NCBI GenBank assembly: GCA_018969715.1
Contig: JAGWXT010000001.1
Location: 200,877-264,876, forward strand
From: Actinomycetales bacterium
GTDB lineage: Bacteria > Actinomycetota > Actinomycetes > S36-B12 > UBA5976
DNA: 64,000 bases
Direction of reading: 5' to 3'
The notes beneath the pieces were generated by a model, which was not told the origin of the DNA, searched no databases, and worked only from the letters and a program-made list of their open reading frames with translations. Position 1 is the stretch's first letter. Every line of letters begins with the position of its first letter. Made by a program: the position numbers and the translations under genes. Shown piece after piece: positions 35,562 through 44,172 of this stretch.

Positions 35562-36649
35562 CCGCGGCCGCAGAGCGCATCCGGATGCGCAGTGGTCTCA
35601 ACCTCGGCTACTGGGGTGCGGGCAATGATGCGGACAACCTCGCCCTCGCGCAGACCGCAGATCGCCTCGGCTTCGATGTGGTCTGGGCGGCCGAGGCGTA
35701 CGGCTCGGATGCGGCCACTGTGCTGGCATGGATCGCCGCGCAGACACAGGGCATCGACATCGGATCCGCTGTGTTCCAGATCCCCGGCCGGACCCCCGCG
35801 AACACCGCGATGACAGCGGCAACGCTGGACACCCTTTCGGGTGGCCGGTTCCGGCTCGGCCTGGGCGTGTCGGGGCCGCAGGTGTCGGAGGGCTGGCATG
35901 GCGTGCGCTTCGATCGACCGCTGGTGCGGACGCGCGAATACGTCGACATCGTTCGACTGGCCCTGCGCCGGGAACCGGTGACCTACGACGGTGAGTTCTT
36001 CACCCTCCCGCTGCCCGATGGGCCCGGCCGCACCCTGCGGCTGACAGTCCACCCCGTGCGCAGTGGGCTCCCCGTCTACCTCGCGGCCATCGGTCCCCGC
36101 AATCTCGAACTGGCCGGGGAGATCGCGGACGGTTGGCTGGCAGTGTTCCTCGACCCGGCCCATGCCGGTGAACAGCTGGAGCGGATCAACGCTGGCCGGC
36201 AGCGGGTCGGCAAGGACCTCAGCGGCTTCGATGTCGTGCCCACAGTGCCGGTGTTCCTCACCGACACTGGTGATCCGGATCCCGCAGCGGCACTGGCCAC
36301 CATCCGCGGGTACTGCGCGCTGTACATCGGCGGCATGGGCAGCCGGGAGCAGAACTTCTACAACGCCCACGCCGTGCGACTGGGCTTCGGCACGGCGGCG
36401 GCGGAGATCCAGCGACTCTTCCTTGCCCGCGACTATGCCGGGGCCGCCGCCGCAGTGCCGGCTGAGCTGCTGCATGCGGTCAGCGTCATCGGGACCACCG
36501 CGGAGGCGACGGCGCGGCTGGCCGACTACCAGCGAGCGGGGGTGACGACCTTCACGGCCACAGTGGTGAACTCCCAGCCCGAGGCCCGACATGCGACGGT
36601 CACCCGACTGGCCCAGATCCTCGGCTGCACGCCGCGGACGCCGGCGTGA
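35558..36649 (+). CDS. LLM-class F420-dependent oxidoreductase
   Basis: TIM-barrel flavin/F420 oxidoreductase of 363 aa in the luciferase-like monooxygenase superfamily. Visible: GLNLGYWGAGNDADNLALAQ, VVWAAEAYGSDA, AVFQIPGRTPANTAMTAATL, GGRFRLGLGVSGPQVSEGW and PVYLAAIGPRNLELAGEIADG. The substrate is unknown. ATG 35558 overlaps the peptidase stop, and its end overlaps uppP. Confidence 0.9.
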   Translation: MTAAAERIRMRSGLNLGYWGAGNDADNLALAQTADRLGFDVVWAAEAYGSDAATVLAWIAAQTQGIDIGSAVFQIPGRTPANTAMTAATLDTLSGGRFRLGLGVSGPQVSEGWHGVRFDRPLVRTREYVDIVRLALRREPVTYDGEFFTLPLPDGPGRTLRLTVHPVRSGLPVYLAAIGPRNLELAGEIADGWLAVFLDPAHAGEQLERINAGRQRVGKDLSGFDVVPTVPVFLTDTGDPDPAAALATIRGYCALYIGGMGSREQNFYNAHAVRLGFGTAAAEIQRLFLARDYAGAAAAVPAELLHAVSVIGTTAEATARLADYQRAGVTTFTATVVNSQPEARHATVTRLAQILGCTPRTPA

Positions 36650-37467
36650 ATGCGTGGCAAGCGGTCGTCTACGGCGTTGTTCAGGGCCTGACGGAGTTCC
36701 TCCCGATCTCCTCCAGCGGTCACCTGCGCATCCTGCCCAGTCTCGCCGGGTGGCCGGATCCCGGGGCATCGTTCACCGCCGTCGTCCAGGTGGGCACGCT
36801 GATCGCGGTCGTCGGCTATTTCGCGCGGGATCTCTGGCAGATCTCCCGAGACACCGTGGCCAGCCTGTGGCAGCCGCAGCTGCGCGGGGCCGCCACGGTG
36901 CGCCTGGGGTGGTTCCTCCTGCTGGGCACGATCCCGATCGTCATCATCGGCATCACCCTGCGACGGGAGATCGCCGGTCCGTTCCGGAACCTCTGGGTGA
37001 CGGCAACAATGCTGATCGTTGTCGGGGTGCTGCTGTACGCAGCTGACCGTTGGCGGCCGCAGCAGCAGACGATGGCGGATCTGACACCCTCGCGCGTGGT
37101 CCTGCTGGGGTTCGCGCAGGCCGCCGCCCTCATCCCCGGTGTGAGTCGCTCGGGTGCCACCATCGCCGCGGGCCGGGCGATGGGGATGACGCGTGAGTCA
37201 GCCGCCCGATTCTCGTTCCTGCTCAGCGTGCCAGCGATCGCGGGCTCGGCCGCCTTCGAGGCGCGCAGTATCGGCATCGGTCCCTCCCCACAGTGGCCGA
37301 TCGTCGCGCTGGCGACCCTTGCCGCGTTCATCAGCGGCTACGCGGCCATCGCGTGGCTGCTGCGCTGGCTCAGCCGCCACGGGATGCTGATCTTCCTGCT
37401 GTATCGATGCGCCCTGGGCGGACTGCTCATCGTCCTGCTGGTGACCGGTCGGGTGGCCGCCCAGTGA
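36646..37467 (+). CDS. uppP: Undecaprenyl-diphosphate phosphatase UppP/BacA
   Basis: Integral membrane enzyme that recycles undecaprenyl diphosphate for cell-wall synthesis. The 273-aa protein has both active-site motifs, LTEFLPISSSGHL and PGVSRSGATIAAG, with about eight transmembrane segments. GTG 36646 overlaps the upstream stop by 4 bp. Its place upstream of the histidine phosphatase, DUF3090 and mshC matches the Rv2136c neighbourhood. Confidence 0.96.
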   Translation: MNAWQAVVYGVVQGLTEFLPISSSGHLRILPSLAGWPDPGASFTAVVQVGTLIAVVGYFARDLWQISRDTVASLWQPQLRGAATVRLGWFLLLGTIPIVIIGITLRREIAGPFRNLWVTATMLIVVGVLLYAADRWRPQQQTMADLTPSRVVLLGFAQAAALIPGVSRSGATIAAGRAMGMTRESAARFSFLLSVPAIAGSAAFEARSIGIGPSPQWPIVALATLAAFISGYAAIAWLLRWLSRHGMLIFLLYRCALGGLLIVLLVTGRVAAQ

Positions 37468-37489
37468 GCCCAGCCGAGGTCCAGCGGCC

Positions 37490-38185
37490 ATGAGCACCCT
37501 GCTGCTGATCCGACATGGCCGCACAACGGCGAACTCCGCGGGGGTGCTGGCGGGGTGGACGCCGGGAGTGCTCCTCGACGACAGTGGTGAGGTGCAGGTG
37601 CGGGCACTGGCCCAGCGGCTGCTGCCGGTGCCGTTGGCCCGGATCGTGACCAGCCCGCTGGAACGCTGCCGGCAGACGACCGACCTGCTCGTGGCCCCGC
37701 GCCCCACGCCACCGCCGGTCGCGGTCGATGAGCGACTCGCGGAATGCCGCTACGGGGACTGGACCGGCCGGACGTTGCGGGAACTTTCCCGTGAGCGCCT
37801 CTGGCAGGTCGTCCAGCGCCAGCCGAGCGCCGCGGTGTTCCCGGGCCCGGCGGGGGAGTCGCTGCGCGGTATGGCCGTCCGAGCCATCGAGGCTGCGCGT
37901 GCCATCGCCGCCGAACTCGATGGGCAGGCCGGTCCGACGGCGATCGGCGCCCTCATCTCCCACGGTGATGTGCTCAAGGCGATCCTCGCCGATGCCCTCG
38001 GGATGCATCTGGACGACTTCCAGCGCATCCACCTCGACACCGCTAGCGTGTCAGTCGTCCACTACAGCCCCCAGCGGACGTCCGTGGAGCGGGTGAACGA
38101 CACCGGCGGCGCCCTCGCCGGCCTGCATCGCCGATCCCGCCGTCGGGCACCGCGTGGTGACGCGGTCCCGGGCGGCGACATCTAG
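37490..38185 (+). CDS. Histidine phosphatase (MSMEG_4193/SCO1666-like)
   Basis: Phosphoglycerate-mutase-like phosphatase of 231 aa. The catalytic motif LLLIRHGRTTANSAGVLAG is at the N-terminus, SPLERCRQTTDLL follows, then CRYGDWTGRTLRELS (acid Glu region), GESLRGM and the second His in LISHGDVLKAIL. The substrate is unknown. The gene ends in TAG, which forms part of the -10 box of the next gene. It is conserved beside DUF3090 in Actinobacteria. Confidence 0.9.
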   Translation: MSTLLLIRHGRTTANSAGVLAGWTPGVLLDDSGEVQVRALAQRLLPVPLARIVTSPLERCRQTTDLLVAPRPTPPPVAVDERLAECRYGDWTGRTLRELSRERLWQVVQRQPSAAVFPGPAGESLRGMAVRAIEAARAIAAELDGQAGPTAIGALISHGDVLKAILADALGMHLDDFQRIHLDTASVSVVHYSPQRTSVERVNDTGGALAGLHRRSRRRAPRGDAVPGGDI

Positions 38186-38188
38186 AGT
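38183..38188 (+). promoter_or_regulatory. -10 box embedded in the phosphatase stop codon
   Basis: TAGAGT begins with TAG 38183-38185 and is followed by 6 nt and GTG 38195. Confidence 0.55.
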
Positions 38189-38194
38189 CGAAGG

Positions 38195-38767
38195 GTGGCC
38201 CGTCAGGTGTTCCGCCATGACAGCCCGGATCGCTTCGTCGCAGGGACCGTCGGTGAGCCCGGTGAGCGAGTCTTCTACCTGCAGGCCCGCTCCGGTGCGG
38301 CGCTCACCAGCGTCGTCTGCGAGAAGGGACAGGTTCATGAGCTGGCCGAACGCCTCGATGAGCTACTCGACCGCGTGCGCGCAGAGGTGCCCGACGCGAA
38401 CGTTCCCGATCGGGGTGACGTCACCGCAATCGATCTCGACCCACTTGAGGCGCCGGTGGTTGCCGACTTCCGCGTCATCACCCTCGCCCTCGGGTGGGAT
38501 CAGCGATCCGCCCAGGTCGTGATCGAGGCACGCGGGGCGGAGGCGACACTGGCTGATGTGGACGACGATGCGGGGGATGAGGACGATGACGAGGGGGATG
38601 CGGGGACCGACACCCTCCATGTTCGCCTGACGCCACCGGCGGCCCGTGCCTTCGCGGAGCGCTCCCGGCGGGTGGTCAGTGCCGGGCGGCCACCCTGCCC
38701 GTTCTGCCTGCAGCCCCGTGACCCCGCCGGGCACGTGTGCCCCCGGGCTAACGGCTACCGGCGTTGA
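38195..38767 (+). CDS. DUF3090 family protein
   Basis: Actinobacterial protein of unknown function, 190 aa. The N-terminus PDRFVAGTVGEPGERVFYLQA is typical. An acidic loop (DVDDDAGDEDDDEGD, about residues 125-140) precedes the conserved C-terminal Cys/His motif CPFCLQPRDPAGHVCPRANGY, which looks zinc-binding. It starts 9 nt after the phosphatase stop, with a leaderless-type promoter, and is followed 1 nt later by the kinase-like gene. Confidence 0.9.
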   Translation: MARQVFRHDSPDRFVAGTVGEPGERVFYLQARSGAALTSVVCEKGQVHELAERLDELLDRVRAEVPDANVPDRGDVTAIDLDPLEAPVVADFRVITLALGWDQRSAQVVIEARGAEATLADVDDDAGDEDDDEGDAGTDTLHVRLTPPAARAFAERSRRVVSAGRPPCPFCLQPRDPAGHVCPRANGYRR

Positions 38768-38768
38768 G

Positions 38769-39551
38769 ATGCAGCCGCTGCTCACCCATGGCACCCTCAC
38801 CGTCGTCGGCCGGGTCCGCGATGCGAGCAATGCCACCCTCATCGCACGCGCCCACCGGGATGCGCAGCACCTCGACTGCGTCTACAAGCCGCTGGCCGGG
38901 GAGCGGCCGCTGTGGGACTTCCCGGACAACGACCTTGCGATGCGGGAATGCCTGACCTACGCCTTCAGCGAGGCGATCGGCTGTGCCCGGGTTCCGCCGA
39001 CCGTTTGGCGATCGGATGCCCCCGCCGGCCCGGGCATGGTCCAGCAGTGGGTTGCCGAATGCGCCGACGATGAGCAGCCGCCGGTCACGCTCGTGACCGA
39101 CCGGGAACCACCCGCCGGGTATCTGGCGGTCCTGCGGGCCCGCGATGAGCGAGGACGTTCGGTGCTGCTCGTCCACCGCGATGAACCGGACCTCGCGGCC
39201 ATCGCCGTTCTCGATGTGCTGGCCAATAACGCCGATCGCAAGGGCGGTCACCTGCTTCGCGACGATGCCGGGTCGGTGTGGGCAATCGACCACGGGCTGA
39301 CCTGGCACCCGGAGCCAAAACTGCGGACGGTCCTCTGGGGGTGGGCGGGCCAGCCGCTGACCACCGCCCAGCAGCGCCTCGCCCGGCAGGCCGCAACGGT
39401 GCTGGCGGGGGACTTCGGGATCCGCCTGGCCGATGGCCTTGGGGTCCCGGCGCGGGAGGCCGCTCGGGAGCGAGCCGAGATGCTGCTGGACACCGGGGTG
39501 ATGCCGCTGCCAGATGCGGACAGCCCGATCGTCCCCTGGCCCGTCTTCTAG
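38769..39551 (+). CDS. SCO1664-family PI3/4-kinase-like protein
   Basis: The 260-aa protein belongs to an actinobacterial family distantly related to phosphatidylinositol kinases. Kinase-like signatures are the N-terminal nucleotide region CVYKPLAGERPLWDFPD, the catalytic-loop-like LANNADRKGGHLL and the metal-binding AIDHGLTWHPEPKLRTVLWGW. Whether it phosphorylates protein, lipid or small molecule is unknown. It is probably cotranscribed with DUF3090 and stands just upstream of mshC, a conserved neighbourhood. Confidence 0.88.
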   Translation: MQPLLTHGTLTVVGRVRDASNATLIARAHRDAQHLDCVYKPLAGERPLWDFPDNDLAMRECLTYAFSEAIGCARVPPTVWRSDAPAGPGMVQQWVAECADDEQPPVTLVTDREPPAGYLAVLRARDERGRSVLLVHRDEPDLAAIAVLDVLANNADRKGGHLLRDDAGSVWAIDHGLTWHPEPKLRTVLWGWAGQPLTTAQQRLARQAATVLAGDFGIRLADGLGVPAREAARERAEMLLDTGVMPLPDADSPIVPWPVF

Positions 39552-39554
39552 GGT
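39549..39554 (+). promoter_or_regulatory. -10 box embedded in the kinase-like gene stop codon
   Basis: TAGGGT begins with TAG 39549-39551 and is followed by 6 nt and GTG 39561. Confidence 0.55.
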
Positions 39555-39560
39555 CGTCGC

Positions 39561-40754
39561 GTGGAGTCGTGGACGGTCCCCGCCCCCGCCCCGCTGGTGC
39601 GCAGCGGTCTGGCACCGCAGGTGCGCGTGCACGACACGGCCAGCGGCTCCCTGCAACCGGTGGGGCCGCGGGAGCCGACGGAGCCGGTGCGCATCTACGC
39701 CTGCGGGATCACCCCCTACGACGCAACCCACCTCGGCCATGCCCACACCTACGTCAGCCTTGACATCCTCCACCGGGTGCTGCTGGACGCCGGCCACAGC
39801 GTTCGGCTGGTGCAGAACATCACCGACATCGACGACCCGCTCTTCGCTCGTGCCCGACTCACCGGAGAGCCCTGGCAGCACATCGTGGCCCGGGAGTCAG
39901 GCCTGTTCGCCGAGGACATGGCGGCACTGCGGGTGCTGCCGCCACTGGCCTATGTCGCGGCCAGCGAGGCGATCGAGGAGGTCCGCGCGCTCATCGCGAT
40001 GCTGACCGACAAGGCCGCAACGTATCCGCTGACGGGTGACCTCTACTTCGACCTCACCGCGGATGCCGCCCTCGGCGAGATCAGCCATCTGTCGACCCCG
40101 CAGATGACGGCGCTGTCTGCGGCCCGCGGCGGTGATCCGGGGCGGGTGGGCAAGCGGGATCCCCGTGACCCCCTGCTGTGGCAGCAGTCGGCCGCCGATG
40201 AGCCGGCGTGGGCGAGCCCCTGGGGGGAGGGCCGGCCCGGGTGGCATGTCGAATGTGCCGCGATCGCCGCCCACTACTGCGGACTGCCCCTGGACGTGCA
40301 GTTCGGGGGGCGGGACCTCATCTATCCCCATCATGAGATGAGCGCCGGCCACGCGCGCGTCGCCCACGGCGTGCCATTCGCTCGCGTGTTCGCCCACTCG
40401 GCGATGGTGTGGTTCGAGGGGGAGAAGATGAGCAAGTCGCTCGGCAATCTCGTCCTCGTCTCGACCCTCCGCGCCACGGGGGTCGACCCGGCGACGATCC
40501 GGCTGGCGATCCTGGCTCATCGCTGGCGGGAGGACTGGGAGTACACCCCAGAGGTGCTGACCCACGCGGATCGTCGCCGGCAGCGGTGGGCGATCCCGGG
40601 CCACGCCATGCCGGCGACGGTGCTCGCCGAGGTGCGCACCTGCCTGTGGGACGACCTCGACACCCCGGCCGCCCTGTCCGTGCTCGATGGGGCAGCAGCG
40701 GCCGGAACCGATGTGCGAGGTGTTGCCGCAACGCTGCTCGGGGTTGGTCTGTGA
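39561..40754 (+). CDS. mshC: Mycothiol cysteine ligase MshC
   Basis: ATP-dependent ligase joining cysteine to GlcN-inositol in mycothiol synthesis; evolved from cysteinyl-tRNA synthetase. The 397-aa protein has the MshC signature CGITPYDATHLGHAH (zinc Cys plus HIGH-like motif), NITDIDDPLFARA, WHVECAAIAAHYCG, GGRDLIYPHHEMS and KMSKSLGN. It lacks the tRNA-binding C-terminal domain of CysS, which separates it from that enzyme. It shows the cell makes mycothiol. It overlaps pgi by 4 bp. Confidence 0.95.
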   Translation: MESWTVPAPAPLVRSGLAPQVRVHDTASGSLQPVGPREPTEPVRIYACGITPYDATHLGHAHTYVSLDILHRVLLDAGHSVRLVQNITDIDDPLFARARLTGEPWQHIVARESGLFAEDMAALRVLPPLAYVAASEAIEEVRALIAMLTDKAATYPLTGDLYFDLTADAALGEISHLSTPQMTALSAARGGDPGRVGKRDPRDPLLWQQSAADEPAWASPWGEGRPGWHVECAAIAAHYCGLPLDVQFGGRDLIYPHHEMSAGHARVAHGVPFARVFAHSAMVWFEGEKMSKSLGNLVLVSTLRATGVDPATIRLAILAHRWREDWEYTPEVLTHADRRRQRWAIPGHAMPATVLAEVRTCLWDDLDTPAALSVLDGAAAAGTDVRGVAATLLGVGL

Positions 40755-42400
40755 CCCCCGAGCCGGTGGCGACCGGGCGACTGGTGGCGAACTGGGAGCG
40801 ACTGAGCGGCCTAGGACTGGCCGAACTACTCGCCGACCCGGACCGCGGGGATCAGTGGCGGGCCACGGCGGGACCGCTCACGGTCGACGCGGCGCGGGAC
40901 CTCATCGACGAGGGCGCCTTCGCAGCCCTCGCCGAGCACCTTCGCACGGTCACCCCCTGGCTGCGTCGTTTCCTCGCGGGAGAGGCCGTGAACAGCGATG
41001 AGCAGCGTGCGGCGGCTCACTGGGCGCTGCGCGCGAGGCCCGGCCGCCCGGCGATCGTTGACCGGGTCGATGTCAGTGCGCAGGTGGCGGAGGCGCTGCG
41101 GCGAATGACCGATGTCGCAGCGGGCATCCGCTCCGGGCGAATCCGCACACCGGCCGGACGTGCCTTCACGTCCGTCATCTCGGTCGGAATCGGCGGTTCC
41201 GATCTCGGGCCGGCGATGGCGGCTGCGACGCTGGGGATGCCGGGTGTCGGGGATGGGGCCGAGCACCTGCCAGTCCACTTCTGCGCCAATGTCGACCCCG
41301 TGGCTGCCGCCGCGGCCGTGCGCGGCTGCGATCCGGCGACCACCCTGATCATCGTGGCCAGCAAGACCTTCACCACCGTGGAGACCATGGCCAATGCCGC
41401 CCTGCTGCGGACCTGGCTTGCGGACGCCGTCGGCGGCGATGCCGCCGGCCACCTCGTGGCGGTCACTGCGGCCCCGGCGCGCGCAGCGGATCTGGGGATC
41501 GCCGCTGATCGCATCTTCCCGTTCTGGGACTGGGTTGGGGGACGGTTCTCCCTCGCCTCGGCCATCAGCCTGCCGCTGATGATCGGCTTCGGCCCACCGG
41601 CGGTGGCGCAGCTCCGCGCCGGGATGTGCGAGGTGGACGAGGAGGTCCGCGCAACACTCACCGGGCCGCTGACCCCGGCGGCGCTGCACCGCAGCGGAGC
41701 GGTCCTGCACGGCCTGCTGTGGTACTGGTACCACGCGATCGGCGGTCTGCCCGCCCACGCGGTCATTCCCTACAGCGAGGCACTTGCGCGCCTGCCGGCC
41801 TACCTCCAGCAGCTGGTGATGGAGAGCAATGGGAAATCGACGACGCTCACCGGCCAGCCGGTGGCAACCCCCACCGCTCCGGTGGTCTTCGGTGAGCCGG
41901 GGACGAACGCCCAGCACAGCTTCTTCCAACTGCTCCATCAGGGCACGCACATCGTGCCAGTCGACATCATCGTGGCCCTGTCCATGACGGCCTCACCCGG
42001 ATTCAGCGGCGCCGCTGCCAGCCACCGCCTGCTGCTCGCCAATGCCCTCGCCCAAGCGCAGGTGCTGGCCGTCGGGGCGGCCGGGGCCGCGGGGGCCGCG
42101 GGGGAGAGGCCGGAGGCGGCGATGCCGGGTGGCCGTCCGGTCACCCTCATCACCATGGACCGGCTGACTCCCGAATCCCTTGGCGCGCTGATCGCGCTCT
42201 ACGAGCACTCCACGGTCATCGCCGCGGCCTGCCTCGGGATCAATCCCTTCGATCAACCGGGGGTTGAGCAGGGCAAGCGCGCCGCGGTTCACATCGATGA
42301 GGCGCTGCGCACCGGCGAGGTTGCCGGCCTGGATCCGATCAGCGGTCACCTCGTCCGGCGGGCCCGCGAGGTTGCGCAAGCCTCGGGGTCGGAGGGCTAG
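40751..42400 (+). CDS. pgi: Glucose-6-phosphate isomerase
   Basis: Interconverts glucose-6-phosphate and fructose-6-phosphate. The 549-aa protein has SVGIGGSDLGPAMAA, SKTFTTVETMANA, FWDWVGGRFSLASAISLPLM, ESNGKSTTLTG and GEPGTNAQHSFFQLLHQGTH. A short Ala/Gly tract (AAGAAGAAG) near residue 440 is low-complexity. GTG 40751 overlaps mshC. In many relatives pgi lies in the pentose phosphate block by tkt; here it is coupled to mshC. It meets the PAC2 gene with a 4-bp convergent overlap. Confidence 0.95.
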   Translation: MTPEPVATGRLVANWERLSGLGLAELLADPDRGDQWRATAGPLTVDAARDLIDEGAFAALAEHLRTVTPWLRRFLAGEAVNSDEQRAAAHWALRARPGRPAIVDRVDVSAQVAEALRRMTDVAAGIRSGRIRTPAGRAFTSVISVGIGGSDLGPAMAAATLGMPGVGDGAEHLPVHFCANVDPVAAAAAVRGCDPATTLIIVASKTFTTVETMANAALLRTWLADAVGGDAAGHLVAVTAAPARAADLGIAADRIFPFWDWVGGRFSLASAISLPLMIGFGPPAVAQLRAGMCEVDEEVRATLTGPLTPAALHRSGAVLHGLLWYWYHAIGGLPAHAVIPYSEALARLPAYLQQLVMESNGKSTTLTGQPVATPTAPVVFGEPGTNAQHSFFQLLHQGTHIVPVDIIVALSMTASPGFSGAAASHRLLLANALAQAQVLAVGAAGAAGAAGERPEAAMPGGRPVTLITMDRLTPESLGALIALYEHSTVIAAACLGINPFDQPGVEQGKRAAVHIDEALRTGEVAGLDPISGHLVRRAREVAQASGSEG

Positions 42401-43212
42401 CTGTCGCGCTGACGCAGGTAGCGCTCGAACTGCTCGGCGATGACCTCGCCGCTGGCCTCCGGCAGGTCGGTGGTGTCGACCGCATCCTCCAGCCGCGCAA
42501 CGTACTCGGCAACCTCCTCATCCTGACCGGCGAGCTCATCGACACCGCTCTGCCAGGCTCGTGCCTGCTCCGAGACCTCCCGCAGCGGGATGCTCACATC
42601 GGTGATGTCCGCAATGCGCGACAGCAGGGCGAGCGTGGCTTTCGGGCTGGGGGGATGGGAGACGTAGTGGGGCACCGCCGCCCAGAGGGAGACGGTCGGC
42701 AGGCCACTGTCGGCGGCGGCACTCAGCAGCACCCCGACGATCCCCGTCGGGCCCTCGTAGGTGGACTCCACCAGCCCAAGGCGGCGGGTGACGGCGGGGT
42801 CGGAGGCAAGCGCGGTCACCGGGATCGGACGCGAGTGGGGGCTGTCCGCCAGCAGGGCACCGAGGACGACCAGTTCGCCGACCCCATGCTCCCGGCCGAT
42901 CGCCAGCAGCGCGCCGATGAACGCGCGCCAGCGCATATTCGGCTCAACTCCCGCCACCAGCAGGAAGCGCCGGGTGCCGACACACGCCTCGTAGACGCGC
43001 GTCGTCGGCCAGGTGATCTCGCGGCGACCCTCGCGCAGGGACACCCGCGGGCGGTTGACCTGGAAGTCGTAGTACTCCTCGGGGTCGATCTCCGCCAGCA
43101 GCTGGGCGTGCCAGGAGGTGCGCAGGTGGCTGATGCAGGCGCTGGCCGCCTCGCCGGCGTCATTCCAACCCTCGAAGGCGGCGATCATGGTCACGCGGCC
43201 GTCGGCGGTCAT
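42397..43212 (-). CDS. PAC2-family protein (second)
   Basis: The 271-aa PAC2 member is shorter than the one at 28.5 kb. It has MIAAFEGWNDAGEAASACISHL, EEYYDFQVNRPRVSL, FLLVAGVEPNMRWRAF, VVLGALLADSPHSRPIPVTA, GPTGIVGVL and LWAAVPHYVSHPPSPKATLA. It corresponds in position to M. tuberculosis Rv2125, beside metH and mshC. Function is unproven. ATG 43212 overlaps the stop of the upstream hydrolase gene. Confidence 0.9.
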   Translation of the reverse strand: MTADGRVTMIAAFEGWNDAGEAASACISHLRTSWHAQLLAEIDPEEYYDFQVNRPRVSLREGRREITWPTTRVYEACVGTRRFLLVAGVEPNMRWRAFIGALLAIGREHGVGELVVLGALLADSPHSRPIPVTALASDPAVTRRLGLVESTYEGPTGIVGVLLSAAADSGLPTVSLWAAVPHYVSHPPSPKATLALLSRIADITDVSIPLREVSEQARAWQSGVDELAGQDEEVAEYVARLEDAVDTTDLPEASGEVIAEQFERYLRQRDS

Positions 43213-44120
43213 GCGGCCTCGACGAGGGCCGTGCGGACCAGTCCGGCGACGAGGTCAGGCCACTGCAGCGGCAGATCGTGAACCGCCCCGATGATCCGGA
43301 TCAGCCGAAGCCCCGGGGCGCGGTCGCCGATATCGGCGAAGGCCGCATCCCGGGCGGCGCGCCAGGCCGGCTGGGCATAGGTGTCGCCAACCGCGCCGGT
43401 TGCCTCCGGGCGTCCCTCGGCGCTGACCGCCCAGACCGGGACCGTGATCCGACCGGTGACATCCCGAGCGTCGTAGCCGAGCATCCCCTCCAGGATGGCC
43501 AGATGCCGCTGTCGACCCAGCCGGGAGGCCAGCGACCCGGTGGCGTCGAGTGTGAAGGCGGATCGGACGGCGGCCGATGTCTCCGCTGACCACCATGGGC
43601 CCAGGGGTCCCCGGCTCATGAGCAGGTCGAACTCCCCAAGCGTCCAGACCCGGTCCGGGGGTGCCAGCAGCCGCCGCAGGCGGTCGACCGGGGCAACATC
43701 GGCGAGGGTGAGCAGCCCCCCGTCTACCGCGACGATGCCCACGGCGCACCCCGGATGATCGGCACCTGCCTGCAGGGATGCGGCCGCACCCCAGGAGTGC
43801 CCGACCAGCAGGGGGCTGGTGCCGGTGGCGCGACAGACGTCGGCGAGATCGCTGGCAGCCGCCGCCATCGGGAACACCGCTGCCAGGGGCAGGTCGCTGT
43901 CACCGTGCCCCCGCTGGTCGACGGCCCACACCGGGGGGCCGGCCAGCCGGGTCACCAGTGGGGCCCAGAAGTGGGCGCTCTGCGCGAGGCCGTGGGCCAG
44001 CACGACCGGACGACCCTCACCCGGCCGGTGCCAGATGCGCAGCCGACCGCCGCTCACCGAAACCCAGTCAGGGGTGAAACCCGCCAGCGCAAGCGGCTGA
44101 TCCTCGCGCACGGCCAGCAT
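43209..44120 (-). CDS. Alpha/beta-fold hydrolase
   Basis: The 303-aa hydrolase has the nucleophile elbow LLVGHSWGAAASLQ, oxyanion region VVLAHGLAQSAHFW, VDQRGHGDSDLP and a C-terminal catalytic His in IGAVHDLPLQWPDLV. The substrate is unknown. ATG 44120 has TAGGCT 6 nt upstream (leaderless layout), back-to-back with the metH promoter. It is coupled to the downstream PAC2 gene. Confidence 0.88.
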   Translation of the reverse strand: MLAVREDQPLALAGFTPDWVSVSGGRLRIWHRPGEGRPVVLAHGLAQSAHFWAPLVTRLAGPPVWAVDQRGHGDSDLPLAAVFPMAAAASDLADVCRATGTSPLLVGHSWGAAASLQAGADHPGCAVGIVAVDGGLLTLADVAPVDRLRRLLAPPDRVWTLGEFDLLMSRGPLGPWWSAETSAAVRSAFTLDATGSLASRLGRQRHLAILEGMLGYDARDVTGRITVPVWAVSAEGRPEATGAVGDTYAQPAWRAARDAAFADIGDRAPGLRLIRIIGAVHDLPLQWPDLVAGLVRTALVEAA

Positions 44121-44172
44121 GTGAGCAGCCTAGACACCGGCACAGTGGGCTGCCACTGCCTACACTCGGGTG
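44121..44172. promoter_or_regulatory. Divergent leaderless promoters for the hydrolase and metH
   Basis: Only 52 bp separate two start codons. The minus-strand TAGGCT (44132-44127) is 6 nt from ATG 44120, and the plus-strand TACACT (44161-44166) is 6 nt from GTG 44173. Their upstream regions interleave. No cobalamin riboswitch could fit upstream of metH. Confidence 0.55.

Noticed and set aside
39561-40754. Cysteinyl-tRNA synthetase
   Set aside because: The length (397 aa), the CGITPYDATHLGHA form of the motif and the missing anticodon-binding domain indicate MshC.
44121-44172. Cobalamin riboswitch before metH
   Set aside because: Only 52 bp of intergenic space and a leaderless-type promoter leave no room for it.
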